DNA of 51,763 bases from Bacillus timonensis (GCF_004799755.1 NZ_SLUB01000030.1:1-51763); one strand, 5' to 3'. Shown: positions 1 through 9,413, counted from the first letter of the stretch. Numbers and translations: made by a program. Notes: generated from the letters alone by a model not told the origin.

Positions 1-16
1 GAAAATACCAAAAAAT

Positions 17-60
17 GGGAACAAACAACAATTTTATTCATGATTGTTGTTTTAGCTCCC
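17..60. terminator. Hairpin at window start, possible terminator of an upstream gene
   Basis: Arms AACAACAAT (24-32) and ATTGTTGTT (43-51) pair perfectly, with outer GGGA/TCCC pairing around them. There is no clean U-run after it. It may end transcription of a gene lying left of the window, which cannot be checked here. Confidence 0.3.
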
Positions 61-125
61 AAGCAAAAAAACTAACTGTAAATATATTACTTTTTATCAA
101 AATAAATGCAATTATGCAAAGCTAG

Positions 126-146
126 TGGGACAGGTCCACTGACCCA
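126..146 (+). repeat. REP element upstream of the RAYT gene (short form)
   Basis: The outer arms TGGGACAG and CTGACCCA pair with one mismatch. It matches the right two thirds of the REP copies found elsewhere in the window but lacks the leftmost arm. With the inverted pair at 959-1032 it flanks the transposase gene, the usual arrangement of a RAYT with its REP elements. Confidence 0.65.
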
Positions 147-171
147 TATTCAATTAATAGAGGTGATGCTA

Positions 172-933
172 TTGCCAAGAGTTGCAAGGATTAAGAGCAG
201 AAGCGGCATTTATCATGTCATTTTAAGGGGCGTTAACAAGCAGACGATCTTCGAGGATGATGAGGATAGGACGCGGTTTCTGAATGTTTTACAAAGGTAT
301 AAGGAGATTTCTCGTTATAAGTTCTATGCCTATAGTTTGATGGACAACCATATTCATTTGTTGATAAGGGAGATGGACGAGCCGATTGGTCATTCGATAA
401 AGCGAATAAGTTCCAGTTATGTTTATTGGTATAACATGAAATATGAGCGATGCGGGCATTTGTTTCAGGAACGATTTCGGAGTGAGAAAGTTGAATCCAA
501 GCGCTACTTCTTAACGGTTCTGCGGTATATTCATCAGAATCCAGTGAAAGCGGGTCTGGCCGCGAATGTGTTTGAGGCAAGTTGGACGAGTTTGAATGAA
601 TATTTTGGTGGTGCAGGTTTAGTAGATACTGAGTTTGGGGTGAGTTTGTTTTCTGGTGGAGAAGAGAAAACGGCGTTGCAGAGGTTTGTTGATTATATGA
701 GTTCTCCTAATACTGATGAATGTATGGAATATTTGGAGCGTGTCAGGTTGTCGGATAGTGAAGTGAGGGAGTATCTGCAGGAGATGGGGATTCCAAATAA
801 AAGCGCTTTACAGCGGATGGAGAGAAAAAAAAGAGACGCCGTGCTACTGCAGTTGAAGGAGACTACAGGTGTTAGTTTAAGGCAGATATCGAGGGTAACG
901 GGGATATCCAAAAGTGTGATACAGCGAGTGTAA
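172..933 (+). CDS. REP-associated tyrosine transposase (RAYT, Y1_Tnp/IS200-like fold)
   Basis: This is a single-strand DNA nuclease of the HUH/Y1 transposase superfamily, of the kind that mobilises REP palindromes. The N-terminus PRVARIKSRSGIYHVILRG is typical of the family. The metal-binding HUH motif is NHIHLL, and the helix LRYIHQNPVKAG carries the candidate nucleophilic tyrosine. The C-terminus adds a helix-turn-helix-like stretch (SLRQISRVTGISKS). I prefer the TTG at 172: AGAGGTG lies about 6 bases upstream and the protein then begins at the family-typical MPRVAR. The ATG at 166 is abutted by that ribosome binding site. An ATG at 106 would only add residues encoded by the upstream REP. 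The reading frame is intact. Which DNA it acts on is inferred from the surrounding REPs. Confidence 0.9.
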   Translation: MPRVARIKSRSGIYHVILRGVNKQTIFEDDEDRTRFLNVLQRYKEISRYKFYAYSLMDNHIHLLIREMDEPIGHSIKRISSSYVYWYNMKYERCGHLFQERFRSEKVESKRYFLTVLRYIHQNPVKAGLAANVFEASWTSLNEYFGGAGLVDTEFGVSLFSGGEEKTALQRFVDYMSSPNTDECMEYLERVRLSDSEVREYLQEMGIPNKSALQRMERKKRDAVLLQLKETTGVSLRQISRVTGISKSVIQRV

Positions 934-958
934 TGGAAAGAGTTAGGACGGGGGCGAG

Positions 959-1032
959 CTGGGACGAGGGACCTGTCCCCCTGTCCCAGATGCGGGCACG
1001 AAGTGGGACGAGGTACCTGTCCCCGTGTCCCA
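959..1032 (-). repeat. Tandem pair of REP palindromes downstream of the RAYT gene
   Basis: Two imperfect palindromes (959-989 and 1004-1032) are separated by 14 bases. On the minus strand the second reads TGGGACACGGGGACAGGTAC and then CTCGTCCCA. Both are inverted relative to the copy at 126-146, so the RAYT gene lies between oppositely oriented REPs. Confidence 0.8.
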
Positions 1033-1040
1033 TCAAAATA

Positions 1041-1071
1041 TTGAGAATTTTTGGCAGAGTTACGCTATAAT
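1041..1071 (+). promoter_or_regulatory. Candidate sigma-A promoter for the sugar-sensing operon
   Basis: A perfect TATAAT at 1066-1071 lies about 57 bases before the GTG start at 1128. The best -35 box is TTGAGA at 1041-1046 with a 19-base spacer, which is long, so an activator may be needed. The downstream REP pair ends 9 bases before the -35 box. Confidence 0.45.
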
Positions 1072-1127
1072 AGGCATATATTGAAATGGATTCTAGTAAC
1101 CACTGTTTTTGTGAAAGGGGTTTCATA

Positions 1128-2123
1128 GTGAAAAAGCTGCTATTCGTTTATCTGTTACTCATCGGATTGTTTGTGATTTATATATATAACTACCAAATGG
1201 AGAGTTCGACAAAGCGTGCATGGAATGAGAATGAACTGGTCGGAAATATGGATGAGACATACGTAATGGTGACGTTCTTGGTGGGGATTGATTACTGGAA
1301 ACGAGCGCTAAAGGGTTTTGAGGATGCAGCAGAATCGTTAAATGTATCGGTCGAGTACCGGGGCTCGACGCAATATGATGTTCACGAAGAAATGACTGTA
1401 CTGGAGCAGGTTATTGCGAAAAATCCTGCGGGAATCGCAATCTCCACGATGGACCCAGAAGCCTTAAATCCAGTGATTGACAAAGCAGTAGAGGCTGGAA
1501 TTCCTGTTGTAATGTTTGACGCAGATGCGCCAGAAAGTAAGGCATATTCTTTTCTAGGAACAGATAATTATAAAGCGGGGGTAGAGGCGGCCCACAAGAT
1601 GGCGGACTTAGTAAATAAATCAGGGGAGGTAGGCGTCATTACACTTCCTCATCAGTTAAATCACCAGGAACGCACAAAAGGTTTTCAGGATACCATTTCC
1701 AAGGAATACCCTGAAATGAAGGTCGTCTCCATCAACGATGGAAGAGGCGACCAAGTAATCTCAAAAGAGGAGGCTGAGGCGATGATTGCCGCGAATCCGA
1801 ATTTAGTTGGTATCTTCGTTACAGAAGCAAATGGCGGAGTAGGAGTTGGACAAGCCATCGTCTCAAATAATCTCAAAGACTCTATTAAAATTATAAGTTT
1901 TGATACAGACAAAGGCACCCTTGATATGATTAAAGACGATGTCATTTCTGCCACAATTGCACAGGGAACGTGGGAAATGGGGTACTGGTCTTTACAGTTT
2001 TTATTCCACTTACAACATGGCATATATGATCAAGATCGTAAAAATGCACCTTTACCACGCAACGTTGATACAGGTGTAACGATTGTAACAAAGGAAAATG
2101 TGGATTCCTACTATCCACAATAA
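1128..2123 (+). CDS. Membrane-anchored sugar-binding sensor protein (XylFII-like, Peripla_BP_4)
   Basis: This is a type I periplasmic-binding-protein fold of about 331 residues held in the membrane by one N-terminal helix (KKLLFVYLLLIGLFVIYIY). It has no lipobox cysteine, so it is an uncleaved anchor rather than a lipoprotein. Family features include the repeated Rossmann-like halves and segments such as GIPVVMFDADAP. The GTG at 1128 is chosen because AAAGGGG lies 7 bases upstream and the anchor follows directly. The gene overlaps or abuts the histidine kinase gene, which is followed by an AraC-type regulator. Established knowledge: in the XylFII-LytS/YesN three-component system of Clostridium beijerinckii, such an anchored protein senses D-xylose and passes the signal to the kinase. 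The ligand here is not shown by sequence; a pentose or related sugar is an inference from the adjacent transporter. Confidence 0.85.
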   Translation: MKKLLFVYLLLIGLFVIYIYNYQMESSTKRAWNENELVGNMDETYVMVTFLVGIDYWKRALKGFEDAAESLNVSVEYRGSTQYDVHEEMTVLEQVIAKNPAGIAISTMDPEALNPVIDKAVEAGIPVVMFDADAPESKAYSFLGTDNYKAGVEAAHKMADLVNKSGEVGVITLPHQLNHQERTKGFQDTISKEYPEMKVVSINDGRGDQVISKEEAEAMIAANPNLVGIFVTEANGGVGVGQAIVSNNLKDSIKIISFDTDKGTLDMIKDDVISATIAQGTWEMGYWSLQFLFHLQHGIYDQDRKNAPLPRNVDTGVTIVTKENVDSYYPQ

Positions 2124-3972
2124 ACTTCGCGGAAATGGATTGGTTGTATTGAGAAATTTCATACAAATAAATAACTTACCAATTCGATATAAGCTCATAA
2201 CTCATTTCTTAATTATTAGTATTATCCCGATTATATGTTTAGGGCTTTTAATTAATTGGACAGTTAAGCGTGTAGTGGAAGAGCAAGTTAATCAAAATAC
2301 CTTACAGCTCATCAGTAAAGTGAACGAAACATTTGAGTTTTATTTGAACAACATGCAGAGAGTTACCTACTTTATTTCCTTTAATGATAGGATTCAAGAA
2401 TTTTTCAATCAAGACGGGCAAGGTCAAATTGAAACAAATGAATTTGAGATACAGCGCTATCTTCGTAACTTTACAACACTATTGCCGGAAGTAGCGGGGG
2501 TTCTAGTGGTGAATAGCTCGGGGGAATATGTGAGTAACGAACTGTATGCCCCAGGGATAGAGGATTTAACGGAGGAGTCTTGGTATAAAGAGGCGGTAGA
2601 AAATAAGGGAATCTTTAAAATGATTGGTCAGCCGAAGGATCGCCATCTCGCATCATTGGTAAGTTACAAAAATGATGAAGTGGTGTCTGGTGTTCGTGCC
2701 GTGATTGACCCGATTTCACAGGAAGTACTAGGGGTCATTTTGATAGATTTAAAGGTTAGAACAGTTGCAGAAACATTGGTAGATGTGCGGCTAGGGAAAA
2801 CAGGTTACTTGACTGTGATTGATGAACATAGCAGACCTATTTATCAACCTAATGATCCTTTAGTCGATACCATCCCGAATGAGTGGCTGGAAGGAAAAAG
2901 GTCAGGTACATTTTCAAAAGAAGTTCAATCGCAGCAATTGCAATTTATTTACCAAAAGTCACCGTATTCTAACTGGACAACCGTCGGTGTGTTTCCCACA
3001 GAGGAATCTATTTTTGAAATAAGAGAAATACAGTTTTATTTGGTCATTTTTGTTTTTATCATTCTCTTATTTGGAATTCCAGTCTCATACTTTTTATCCA
3101 ATTCCATTTCTAAACCAATCGGACAGTTGATGAAATTTATGCGTAAGGCCGAAGGTGGAGAGCTCGGGGTTCGTTATACAGAAAAGCGTGATGATGAAAT
3201 CGGAATGCTTGGACGAAGTTTTAATAAAATGATAAAACAAATCAATGAATTGCTGCGCTTAACGGAGAGGCACGAAAGACAGAAGCGAGAAGCAGAATTT
3301 AGAAGTTTACAAGCCAATATCAACCCTCATTTTCTCTACAATACGCTTGATACGATTCAATGGATGGCGCGAAAACAAAAGGCGATTGATATAGCGGAAG
3401 TCGTTGAATCGTTAGCAAAATTGTTCCGGATCGGGTTGAGTAAGGGAAGAGACATGATACCGCTTGATAAGGAAATAGAGCATATCGAAAGCTACTTAAA
3501 GATTCAACAAACAAGATATCGTGAAAAGCTTCAGTATCAAATTGAGGTGGACGAAAGTGTCTCTTCGTTATATGTTCTCAAATTTATTTTGCAGCCCCTT
3601 GTCGAAAATGCCATCTACCATGGGATAAAAGAGCGTCGAGGTCCAGGTCAAATCATCGTTTCTGCACAACAAAATAACAAAATCTTACGCCTAACGATAC
3701 AAGACAACGGTGCAGGAATGCCGGAATCACGGCTTCACGAAATTCGTGCAGCGCTTAGAGATGCTGTTAGAAGAACAGAAAATCAAGGTGAAGTGAAGGA
3801 TAAAAAGGGATATGGAATTTTAAACGTTCAAGCTCGAATCGTACTTGCATTTGGGGATCGTTATGGGATTACGATTGAGAGTAAAGAAAAGGTTGGGACA
3901 ACGCTCGAGCTGGTGTTACCTATTTTAGAAGAAGATATTGGATGGGAAGAGGAGCGGAAGAAACATGCGTAA
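2098..3972 (+). CDS. Sensor histidine kinase, YesM/LytS type
   Basis: This membrane kinase has a first transmembrane helix near residues 30-54, an extracellular Cache-like sensor region (about 55-300), a second helix near 310-335, a HAMP linker, and a His_kinase plus HATPase_c module. The phosphoacceptor is H411 in the motif NINPHFLYNTLD. The ATP-binding N box is NAIYHGI and the G box is DNGAGMP. The start is uncertain: the ATG at 2098 overlaps the sensor gene by 26 bases with a poorly spaced AAAGGA, and TTG codons at 2140 or 2149 would give a more usual short cytoplasmic N-terminus. Its end overlaps the response regulator gene by 8 bases. It probably phosphorylates that regulator when the upstream binding protein is loaded with sugar (inferred from known three-component systems). 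Confidence 0.93.
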   Translation: MWIPTIHNKLRGNGLVVLRNFIQINNLPIRYKLITHFLIISIIPIICLGLLINWTVKRVVEEQVNQNTLQLISKVNETFEFYLNNMQRVTYFISFNDRIQEFFNQDGQGQIETNEFEIQRYLRNFTTLLPEVAGVLVVNSSGEYVSNELYAPGIEDLTEESWYKEAVENKGIFKMIGQPKDRHLASLVSYKNDEVVSGVRAVIDPISQEVLGVILIDLKVRTVAETLVDVRLGKTGYLTVIDEHSRPIYQPNDPLVDTIPNEWLEGKRSGTFSKEVQSQQLQFIYQKSPYSNWTTVGVFPTEESIFEIREIQFYLVIFVFIILLFGIPVSYFLSNSISKPIGQLMKFMRKAEGGELGVRYTEKRDDEIGMLGRSFNKMIKQINELLRLTERHERQKREAEFRSLQANINPHFLYNTLDTIQWMARKQKAIDIAEVVESLAKLFRIGLSKGRDMIPLDKEIEHIESYLKIQQTRYREKLQYQIEVDESVSSLYVLKFILQPLVENAIYHGIKERRGPGQIIVSAQQNNKILRLTIQDNGAGMPESRLHEIRAALRDAVRRTENQGEVKDKKGYGILNVQARIVLAFGDRYGITIESKEKVGTTLELVLPILEEDIGWEEERKKHA

Positions 3973-5179
3973 ATGGAAGCTTTTAATTGCAGATGACGAA
4001 TACATAATTCGGGATGGAATCCATTCTTCTGTTGACTGGGAGAAGTTTAACATGGAGGTCATTGGAGAAGCAGAGGATGGAGAAGAAGCCATTGAATTAG
4101 CCATTTACAACCAGATTGATCTATTGCTTATTGATTTAAATATGCCGATTATAGATGGGCTTGAGGCCATGAAAGAGATTAAGAACCAGTTGCCAAATTG
4201 TAAAATGGTTGTCATCTCGGGGTATGATGATTTCCGTTATGCACAAGAAGCCCTTCGGTTAAAGGTGGAAGATTACTTATTGAAACCGATAAATCCCGGA
4301 AAACTCGAAGCGTTAATCCAGGACCTTAAACAAAAGCTGGATTTGGAAGTTAACCAGAAGAAATATATTCAACAAGCCGCCGTCCAAATAAAAAGAAATC
4401 ATACCCAGCTCAAAGAACGTTTTTTTCAGGATTGGATTGCAGGACAGTTAGCGAATGAAGAGATTTCCGAACAATTACAGTTTTTACACCTGCCAGTTGC
4501 ACTTCCGAAGCAATATCTCGTGATTAAATGGCCAGATTATCATTTGAATCAAACATTTATGCAAGAAAATGACCGGCAATTGTATTTATTTGCAATTGAA
4601 AATATCGTCAAGGAAATGATGGGTGCAGAAAAGGCGGTTATCTTTTGGGACCAATCTCATTTGCTAAATGTTTGTTTATGGGAGCCGATCAACAGGGAAT
4701 CCCTGACAAAAATTGAAGAGGTCGTACAAAACTATTTTAATATCACAATCTATTACCATGTGGAAGACATCTTCATTCAGGACTTCGTTCATTTATATAA
4801 AGTCTATGATCAATGCAAAAGGCAGGTGGATCAGCAAATTAAAATATCACCAATTGTGAAACAAGCTCTAGCTTATATTCAAGAGCATTATCAGGATTCT
4901 TCGCTCACGTTAGAAAGGGTAGCTGAAGAATTACATATTACGAGTGTTTATTTAAGTCGGATGATTAAGCATGAGCTTGGTATTTCCTACGTTGGTCTTC
5001 TAACCCAAATGCGAATCAATAAAGCCGTGGATTTATTGAAAACGACCGATTTATCGGTACGAGATATAGCAGAAACCGTTGGTTATGATACACAACATTA
5101 CTTTAGCACTACTTTTAAAAAAGTAGTCGGAATATCACCGATGCAGTTTAAGAATGATGAAGAAAACGTGCACCTTTAG
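3965..5179 (+). CDS. Response regulator, YesN type (REC plus AraC-type DNA-binding domain)
   Basis: The protein has 404 residues. The N-terminal receiver domain has the acidic pocket in LLIADDE, the phosphoacceptor D57 in LLIDLNMP and the conserved lysine in YLLKP. A middle region of about 150 residues is variable in this family. The C-terminal 100 residues form two AraC-type helix-turn-helix motifs (LERVAEELHITSVYLSRM and VRDIAETVGYDTQHYFSTTFKK). The ATG at 3965 follows an AGAGGAG stretch and overlaps the kinase gene by 8 bases, suggesting translational coupling. The likely targets are the transporter genes that begin 150 bases downstream, separated by a terminator. Confidence 0.93.
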   Translation: MRKWKLLIADDEYIIRDGIHSSVDWEKFNMEVIGEAEDGEEAIELAIYNQIDLLLIDLNMPIIDGLEAMKEIKNQLPNCKMVVISGYDDFRYAQEALRLKVEDYLLKPINPGKLEALIQDLKQKLDLEVNQKKYIQQAAVQIKRNHTQLKERFFQDWIAGQLANEEISEQLQFLHLPVALPKQYLVIKWPDYHLNQTFMQENDRQLYLFAIENIVKEMMGAEKAVIFWDQSHLLNVCLWEPINRESLTKIEEVVQNYFNITIYYHVEDIFIQDFVHLYKVYDQCKRQVDQQIKISPIVKQALAYIQEHYQDSSLTLERVAEELHITSVYLSRMIKHELGISYVGLLTQMRINKAVDLLKTTDLSVRDIAETVGYDTQHYFSTTFKKVVGISPMQFKNDEENVHL

Positions 5180-5197
5180 TAGAAGGTGCTTTTTTTT
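5170..5197 (+). terminator. Intrinsic terminator after the regulatory genes
   Basis: GCACCTT (5170-5176) pairs with AAGGTGC (5183-5189), followed by eight T residues. The left arm overlaps the end of the response regulator gene, so regulatory and transport genes are separate or only partly read-through transcription units. Confidence 0.85.
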
Positions 5198-5254
5198 GTG
5201 CGAAAGAAGAACATTACAAATTGTTTAAATTTTTATAAAAATAGATTAAAAATA

Positions 5255-5269
5255 TGTAAAGCCCTTACA
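5255..5269. promoter_or_regulatory. Palindromic operator candidate upstream of the sugar transporter operon
   Basis: TGTAAAGCCCTTACA is a 15-base inverted repeat (TGTAAAG/CTTACA with a C-rich centre), 61 bases before the ChvE-type gene. It resembles a cre (CcpA) site but has GCC instead of the central CG and is one base longer. It may be a variant cre or the site of another regulator. An AT-rich region with possible -10 boxes lies just upstream (5221-5250). Confidence 0.4.
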
Positions 5270-5329
5270 TCTATGAAGATGCTATTTTATAAACAGGTAG
5301 ATAACAAAAAAAGAGAGGGGTTTCAATCT

Positions 5330-6421
5330 ATGAAGAAAATAGGGTTTTTAGCACTAATTGTTAGTTTGATTTTTTCTTTAGTGGCCTGCAGTGGAAACGA
5401 CAAATCATCGGGTTCTGGAGGCGATTCAAAAGATACGTTAATTGGGGTCGCAATGCCAACGAAGTCCTCACAGCGTTGGGTTGATGATGGAAATAATATG
5501 GTGAAGCAATTAGAAGAACTCGGTTATAAAACAGATTTGCAATATGCAGAAGATGATGTGGATAAGCAAATTGAACAAATAGAAAACATGATTGTAAAAG
5601 GTGCAAAAATCTTAGTTGTTGCATCAATTGATGGCACTGCCTTAACGAATGTATTACAAAAAGCTGCCGATCAAGACATTGAAGTCATTGCGTATGACCG
5701 ATTAATTATGGAAACACCAAATGTAAGTTATTACGCAACATTTGATAATTTCCAAGTAGGTGTTTTACAGGCATCCTATATTGAGGAAGCGCTAAACCTT
5801 AAGGGAGAAGCCGGACCATTTAATATTGAGTTGTTTGGTGGCTCACCAGATGACAACAATGCCTACTTCTTTTGGGATGGTGCGATGTCTATTCTAAAAC
5901 CATATATTGATAACGGGAAATTGGTTGTTCAAAGTGGTCAAACAGAATTTGAACAAGGAGCAACGATGCGCTGGGATGGAAACACCGCGAAATCACGTAT
6001 GGAAAATATTTTAAGTAAAGCATACTCAGGCGGGGAAAAGGTAGACGCTGTTTTATCACCTTATGATGGAATTAGCCGTGGAGTCATTCAAGCATTAAAA
6101 GGTGTAGGTTATGGTTCTGCTGATCTTCCTCTTCCAATTGTAACTGGACAAGATGCAGAGTCTGCTTCTGTAAAATCGATTATTGCTGGTGAACAAACAC
6201 AAACCGTGTTTAAAGATACACGTGACCTTGCTTCTGTCGTCGTGAAAATGATTAAAGCGATTGAATCAGGTGAAGAGGCTGAGGTAAATGATACAGAAAC
6301 ATATGACAATGGTCAAAAAGTCGTTCCTTCTTATTTAGTTGATCCTGTTTCAGTCGATATTGACAACTACAAAGAAGTGTTAATTGATAGCGGATATTAC
6401 ACAGAAGACGAAGTAAAATAA
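5330..6421 (+). CDS. chvE: Sugar-binding lipoprotein of a multiple-monosaccharide ABC transporter (ChvE-like)
   Basis: The signal peptide ends in a lipobox, LVACSG, so the mature protein is anchored outside the membrane by a lipid-modified cysteine. A Ser/Gly-rich linker follows, then a Peripla_BP_4 fold beginning [18 protein letters not shown]. Segments such as [17 protein letters not shown] and VTGQDAES match the ChvE family, which binds xylose, arabinose, glucose, galactose and similar sugars. The ATG at 5330 has AGAGAGGGG upstream; a longer reading from 5186 would place an unrelated stretch before the signal peptide. It heads a three-gene transporter operon, and a strong hairpin after it may raise its expression over the downstream genes. 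The exact sugar is not determined. Confidence 0.93.
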   Translation: MKKIGFLALIVSLIFSLVACSGNDKSSGSGGDSKDTLIGVAMPTKSSQRWVDDGNNMVKQLEELGYKTDLQYAEDDVDKQIEQIENMIVKGAKILVVASIDGTALTNVLQKAADQDIEVIAYDRLIMETPNVSYYATFDNFQVGVLQASYIEEALNLKGEAGPFNIELFGGSPDDNNAYFFWDGAMSILKPYIDNGKLVVQSGQTEFEQGATMRWDGNTAKSRMENILSKAYSGGEKVDAVLSPYDGISRGVIQALKGVGYGSADLPLPIVTGQDAESASVKSIIAGEQTQTVFKDTRDLASVVVKMIKAIESGEEAEVNDTETYDNGQKVVPSYLVDPVSVDIDNYKEVLIDSGYYTEDEVK

Positions 6422-6430
6422 GTAACCCCG

Positions 6431-6463
6431 AATTTAGTGGTGATATTCAGTCACCACTAAATT
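6431..6463 (+). promoter_or_regulatory. Intercistronic hairpin between binding-protein and ATPase genes
   Basis: AATTTAGTGGTGA (6431-6443) and TCACCACTAAATT (6451-6463) form a perfect 13-bp stem with a 7-base loop and no U-run. Such hairpins after binding-protein genes commonly protect the upstream mRNA and set a high ratio of binding protein to permease. That role is inferred here. Confidence 0.75.
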
Positions 6464-6499
6464 ACTTCATTCCGTGATTTTTAACGAGGTGGTGAGGAT

Positions 6500-8050
6500 A
6501 TGTCCGAGTATATTTTAGAAATGCGTAACATCACAAAAACATTTCCAGGAGTGAAAGCACTAGACAACGTGAATTTAAAGGTGAAAAAGGGTGAAATTCA
6601 TGCACTAGTGGGTGAGAATGGTGCCGGAAAATCAACATTGATGAAAGTATTAAGTGGTGTTTACCCAAGTGGTACCTATGAAGGTAGCATCTACTTTGAA
6701 GGCGAAGAATGCCATTTTAAAGATATTAAACAAAGTGAACATATTGGGATTGTTATTATCCATCAAGAGTTGGCATTAAGTCCATTTTTATCAATTGCAG
6801 AAAATATATTTTTAGGGAACGAAAGACAATCCAATAAGATTATAAACTGGCAGGAAACATTCTTAGAGGCAAAAAAGCTATTAGAACGGGTAGGGTTAAT
6901 AGAATCACCGAACACGGCTGTCATGGATATTGGGGTCGGGAAACAACAGCTTGTTGAAATTGCAAAAGCGCTATCTAAAAATGTGAAACTCTTAATCTTA
7001 GATGAACCAACAGCAGCCCTGAATGAAACAGACAGCGAAAACCTCTTAAAGCTTTTACTTGAACTAAAAAAACAAGGAATTACCTCCATTCTGATTTCTC
7101 ATAAATTAAACGAAGTGTCTAGTATTTCAGATCAAATTACGATTTTACGCGATGGACAAACAATTGAGACGTTTGAAGCTAAGGATGGAAAGGCGTCAGA
7201 GGATCGAATTATTAAAGGGATGGTAGGGCGAGAGTTGACCAGCCGTTATCCAGACCGAGTACCAAACATAGGTGACATCATTTTTGAAGTGGAAAATTGG
7301 AATGTCTATCATCCGCTGCAACGTGATCGAAAAGTGATTGATAATGTGAATCTTCACATTCGTCGTGGAGAAATTGTGGGCTTAGCAGGTTTAATGGGAG
7401 CCGGCAGAACCGAACTTGCGATGAGTATTTTCGGCAAAACATATGGCAAAAAAATTACCGGCTTATTATACAAGAACGGTGAGGAAATACAAGTAAATAC
7501 AGTTAGCGAAGCGATTAAGCATGGAATAGCTTATGTATCGGAGGACCGGAAAACATACGGATTAAACTTAATTGACGATATCAAACGGAATATAACCCTA
7601 TCAAATCTCAAACGTATTTCAGCGAATACGGTGATTGATGAAACCAAGGAAGTACAGGAGGCCCAAGTTTTAAGGGAAAGATTAAATATTAAAACCCCAT
7701 CATTGGCTCAGCTTGCGGGAAATTTAAGTGGCGGAAATCAACAAAAAATTGTCTTAAGTAAGTGGATTTTTACCGAGCCGGATATCTTAATTTTGGATGA
7801 ACCGACCCGTGGAATTGATGTAGGGGCGAAATTTGAAATTTATTCACTCATAAATGAATTAGCGGCTGAAGGAATGGGTGTCCTTGTCATCTCATCAGAG
7901 TTACCAGAGGTATTAGGGCTGTCAGACCGTATTTATGTGATGAATGATGGTCGTATAACGGGAGAGCTTGGTCGTGAAGAGGCGAACCAGGAGAGTGTCA
8001 TGCGTTATATGACCGGAACAGGAGGGACGAATCGTGCAAACACTAAGTAA
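6500..8050 (+). CDS. mmsA: Sugar ABC transporter ATP-binding protein, duplicated ATPase (MmsA/GguA-like)
   Basis: The 516-residue protein is two fused ABC ATPase domains, as in the RbsA/XylG/GguA class. Domain 1 has a full Walker A (GENGAGKST) and Walker B ([11 protein letters not shown]). Domain 2 has the degenerate Walker A typical of this class (GLMGAGRTE), an ABC signature LSGGNQQK and Walker [13 protein letters not shown]. The segment [14 protein letters not shown] after the first Walker A fits the multiple-monosaccharide subgroup. The start at 6500 follows GGTGAGG. The 3' end overlaps the permease gene by 17 bases. It powers sugar import by the complex of its two neighbours. Confidence 0.95.
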   Translation: MSEYILEMRNITKTFPGVKALDNVNLKVKKGEIHALVGENGAGKSTLMKVLSGVYPSGTYEGSIYFEGEECHFKDIKQSEHIGIVIIHQELALSPFLSIAENIFLGNERQSNKIINWQETFLEAKKLLERVGLIESPNTAVMDIGVGKQQLVEIAKALSKNVKLLILDEPTAALNETDSENLLKLLLELKKQGITSILISHKLNEVSSISDQITILRDGQTIETFEAKDGKASEDRIIKGMVGRELTSRYPDRVPNIGDIIFEVENWNVYHPLQRDRKVIDNVNLHIRRGEIVGLAGLMGAGRTELAMSIFGKTYGKKITGLLYKNGEEIQVNTVSEAIKHGIAYVSEDRKTYGLNLIDDIKRNITLSNLKRISANTVIDETKEVQEAQVLRERLNIKTPSLAQLAGNLSGGNQQKIVLSKWIFTEPDILILDEPTRGIDVGAKFEIYSLINELAAEGMGVLVISSELPEVLGLSDRIYVMNDGRITGELGREEANQESVMRYMTGTGGTNRANTK

Positions 8051-9197
8051 CTTATTTCGCAACAATATCCGGGAATATGGAATGATCATTGCACTTGTGT
8101 TCATTGCTGGCCTATTTTGGATTTTAACGGATGGAATATCCTTTAGTTCATTAAACTTGACCAATTTAATTTTGCAAAACGGGTTCATCCTCGTACTAGC
8201 AATTGGGATGGTTTTAGTCATTATTACGGGGAATATTGATTTATCTGTCGGTTCCGTTGTTGCGATCGTCGGCGCAATTGCCGGAGTTCTAATGATTAAT
8301 CATAATGTGCCGGTATGGTTAGCTATTATTCTATCACTCGTTGTCGGTGCAATAATTGGAATTTGGCAAGGTTTTTGGATTGCGTATGTCGGCATACCGT
8401 CCTTTATCGTAACCTTAGCAAGTATGTTAATTTTCCGAGGACTAACCCTGTATCTTTTAGATGGGAAATCACTTGCGCCATTTCCAGAGTCATTTGGAAT
8501 GCTGAGCGGGGGCTTTTTACCTGCAATTGGTTCAGGAGATTTGCACTTACTCACTATTCTTTTATCTGTCATTCTATCAATCGTTTTAATTTATATGGAG
8601 TTCAGAAACCGTAAAAAGCAATTGGTATATAGCCTTGAAGTGAGTCCGTTATGGCTATCTGTTACAAAAATGGCATTGCTAATCGCTGTGATTAACTGGT
8701 TTGCGTATCAATTGGCGTTGAATAAAGGAATTCCAACGGTGTTAATCATTGTTATTATTCTCATTGTGATTTACACCTTCGTGATGAAAAATACAGTTAT
8801 GGGTCGTCATGTATACGCAACAGGCGGTAACCAGAAAGCGGCTGATTTGTCTGGTATTAAAACTAAGCGTGTCGTATTTTGGGTATTTGTGAATAACGGA
8901 GTAATCGCAGCCCTAGCTGGATTAATGTTTGCCTCGCGCCTTAACTCTGCAACACCAGCAGCGGGTAACATGCTCGAGCTTGATGCCATTGCTGCAGTAT
9001 TTATTGGTGGGGCTTCCATGGCTGGTGGCGTAGGAACTGTCATCGGCGCCATTGTCGGTGGACTCGTTATGGGAATCATGAACAATGGCATGTCACTGAT
9101 TGGTGTCGGAATCGACTGGCAACAAGCGATCAAAGGACTCGTACTCCTACTCGCTGTAGGCTTCGACATCTACAACAAAAACCGAGCTGGAAAATAG
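8034..9197 (+). CDS. mmsB: Sugar ABC transporter permease (MmsB/GguB-like)
   Basis: This is a polytopic BPD_transp_2 family permease of 387 residues with about 10-11 hydrophobic segments. Characteristic stretches are [22 protein letters not shown] near the N-terminus, [20 protein letters not shown], and [21 protein letters not shown] near the C-terminus. A charged insertion near residues 185-200 (MEFRNRKKQ) is usual for the longer XylH/GguB-type permeases. The GTG at 8034 has AGGAGGG upstream and overlaps the ATPase gene by 17 bases, which suggests translational coupling. An intrinsic terminator lies about 75 bases after the stop. Confidence 0.94.
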   Translation: MQTLSNLFRNNIREYGMIIALVFIAGLFWILTDGISFSSLNLTNLILQNGFILVLAIGMVLVIITGNIDLSVGSVVAIVGAIAGVLMINHNVPVWLAIILSLVVGAIIGIWQGFWIAYVGIPSFIVTLASMLIFRGLTLYLLDGKSLAPFPESFGMLSGGFLPAIGSGDLHLLTILLSVILSIVLIYMEFRNRKKQLVYSLEVSPLWLSVTKMALLIAVINWFAYQLALNKGIPTVLIIVIILIVIYTFVMKNTVMGRHVYATGGNQKAADLSGIKTKRVVFWVFVNNGVIAALAGLMFASRLNSATPAAGNMLELDAIAAVFIGGASMAGGVGTVIGAIVGGLVMGIMNNGMSLIGVGIDWQQAIKGLVLLLAVGFDIYNKNRAGK

Positions 9198-9272
9198 CGG
9201 ATGCTGTGGATCAGTTGTTTCAGCAAAAAGTCGAAGTCTAAAAGGAATTCAATATCGAAATACTGTTTGAGT

Positions 9273-9314
9273 AAGCACAACTAGCAGATAAAAGCTGTTA
9301 GTTGTGCTTTTTTT
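9273..9314 (+). terminator. Intrinsic terminator of the sugar transporter operon
   Basis: AAGCACAACTA pairs with TAGTTGTGCTT through an extended stem containing GCAG/CTGT, followed by seven T residues. The 75 bases between the permease stop and this hairpin hold no recognisable gene. Confidence 0.9.
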
Positions 9315-9413
9315 GCATTTGTCTTGATAGTATAACCTACATTCGAAAATAAAAAATGGGATTTTTTCTAATACTAAGGTTGTAATTCACTTAACGCAAA
9401 AGCGGGGGATTCC

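Noticed and set aside
106-171. Longer start for the RAYT gene
   Set aside because: The extra residues are encoded by the upstream REP, and the ribosome binding site points to the TTG at 172.
1051-1066. Sigma-54-like motif TTGGCAGAGTTACGCT
   Set aside because: The GG-to-GC spacing is one base short and no sigma-54 activator is nearby; the overlapping TATAAT fits a sigma-A promoter better.
9198-9272. Gene remnant after the sugar permease
   Set aside because: Translations give only short stretches with early stops and no recognisable family.
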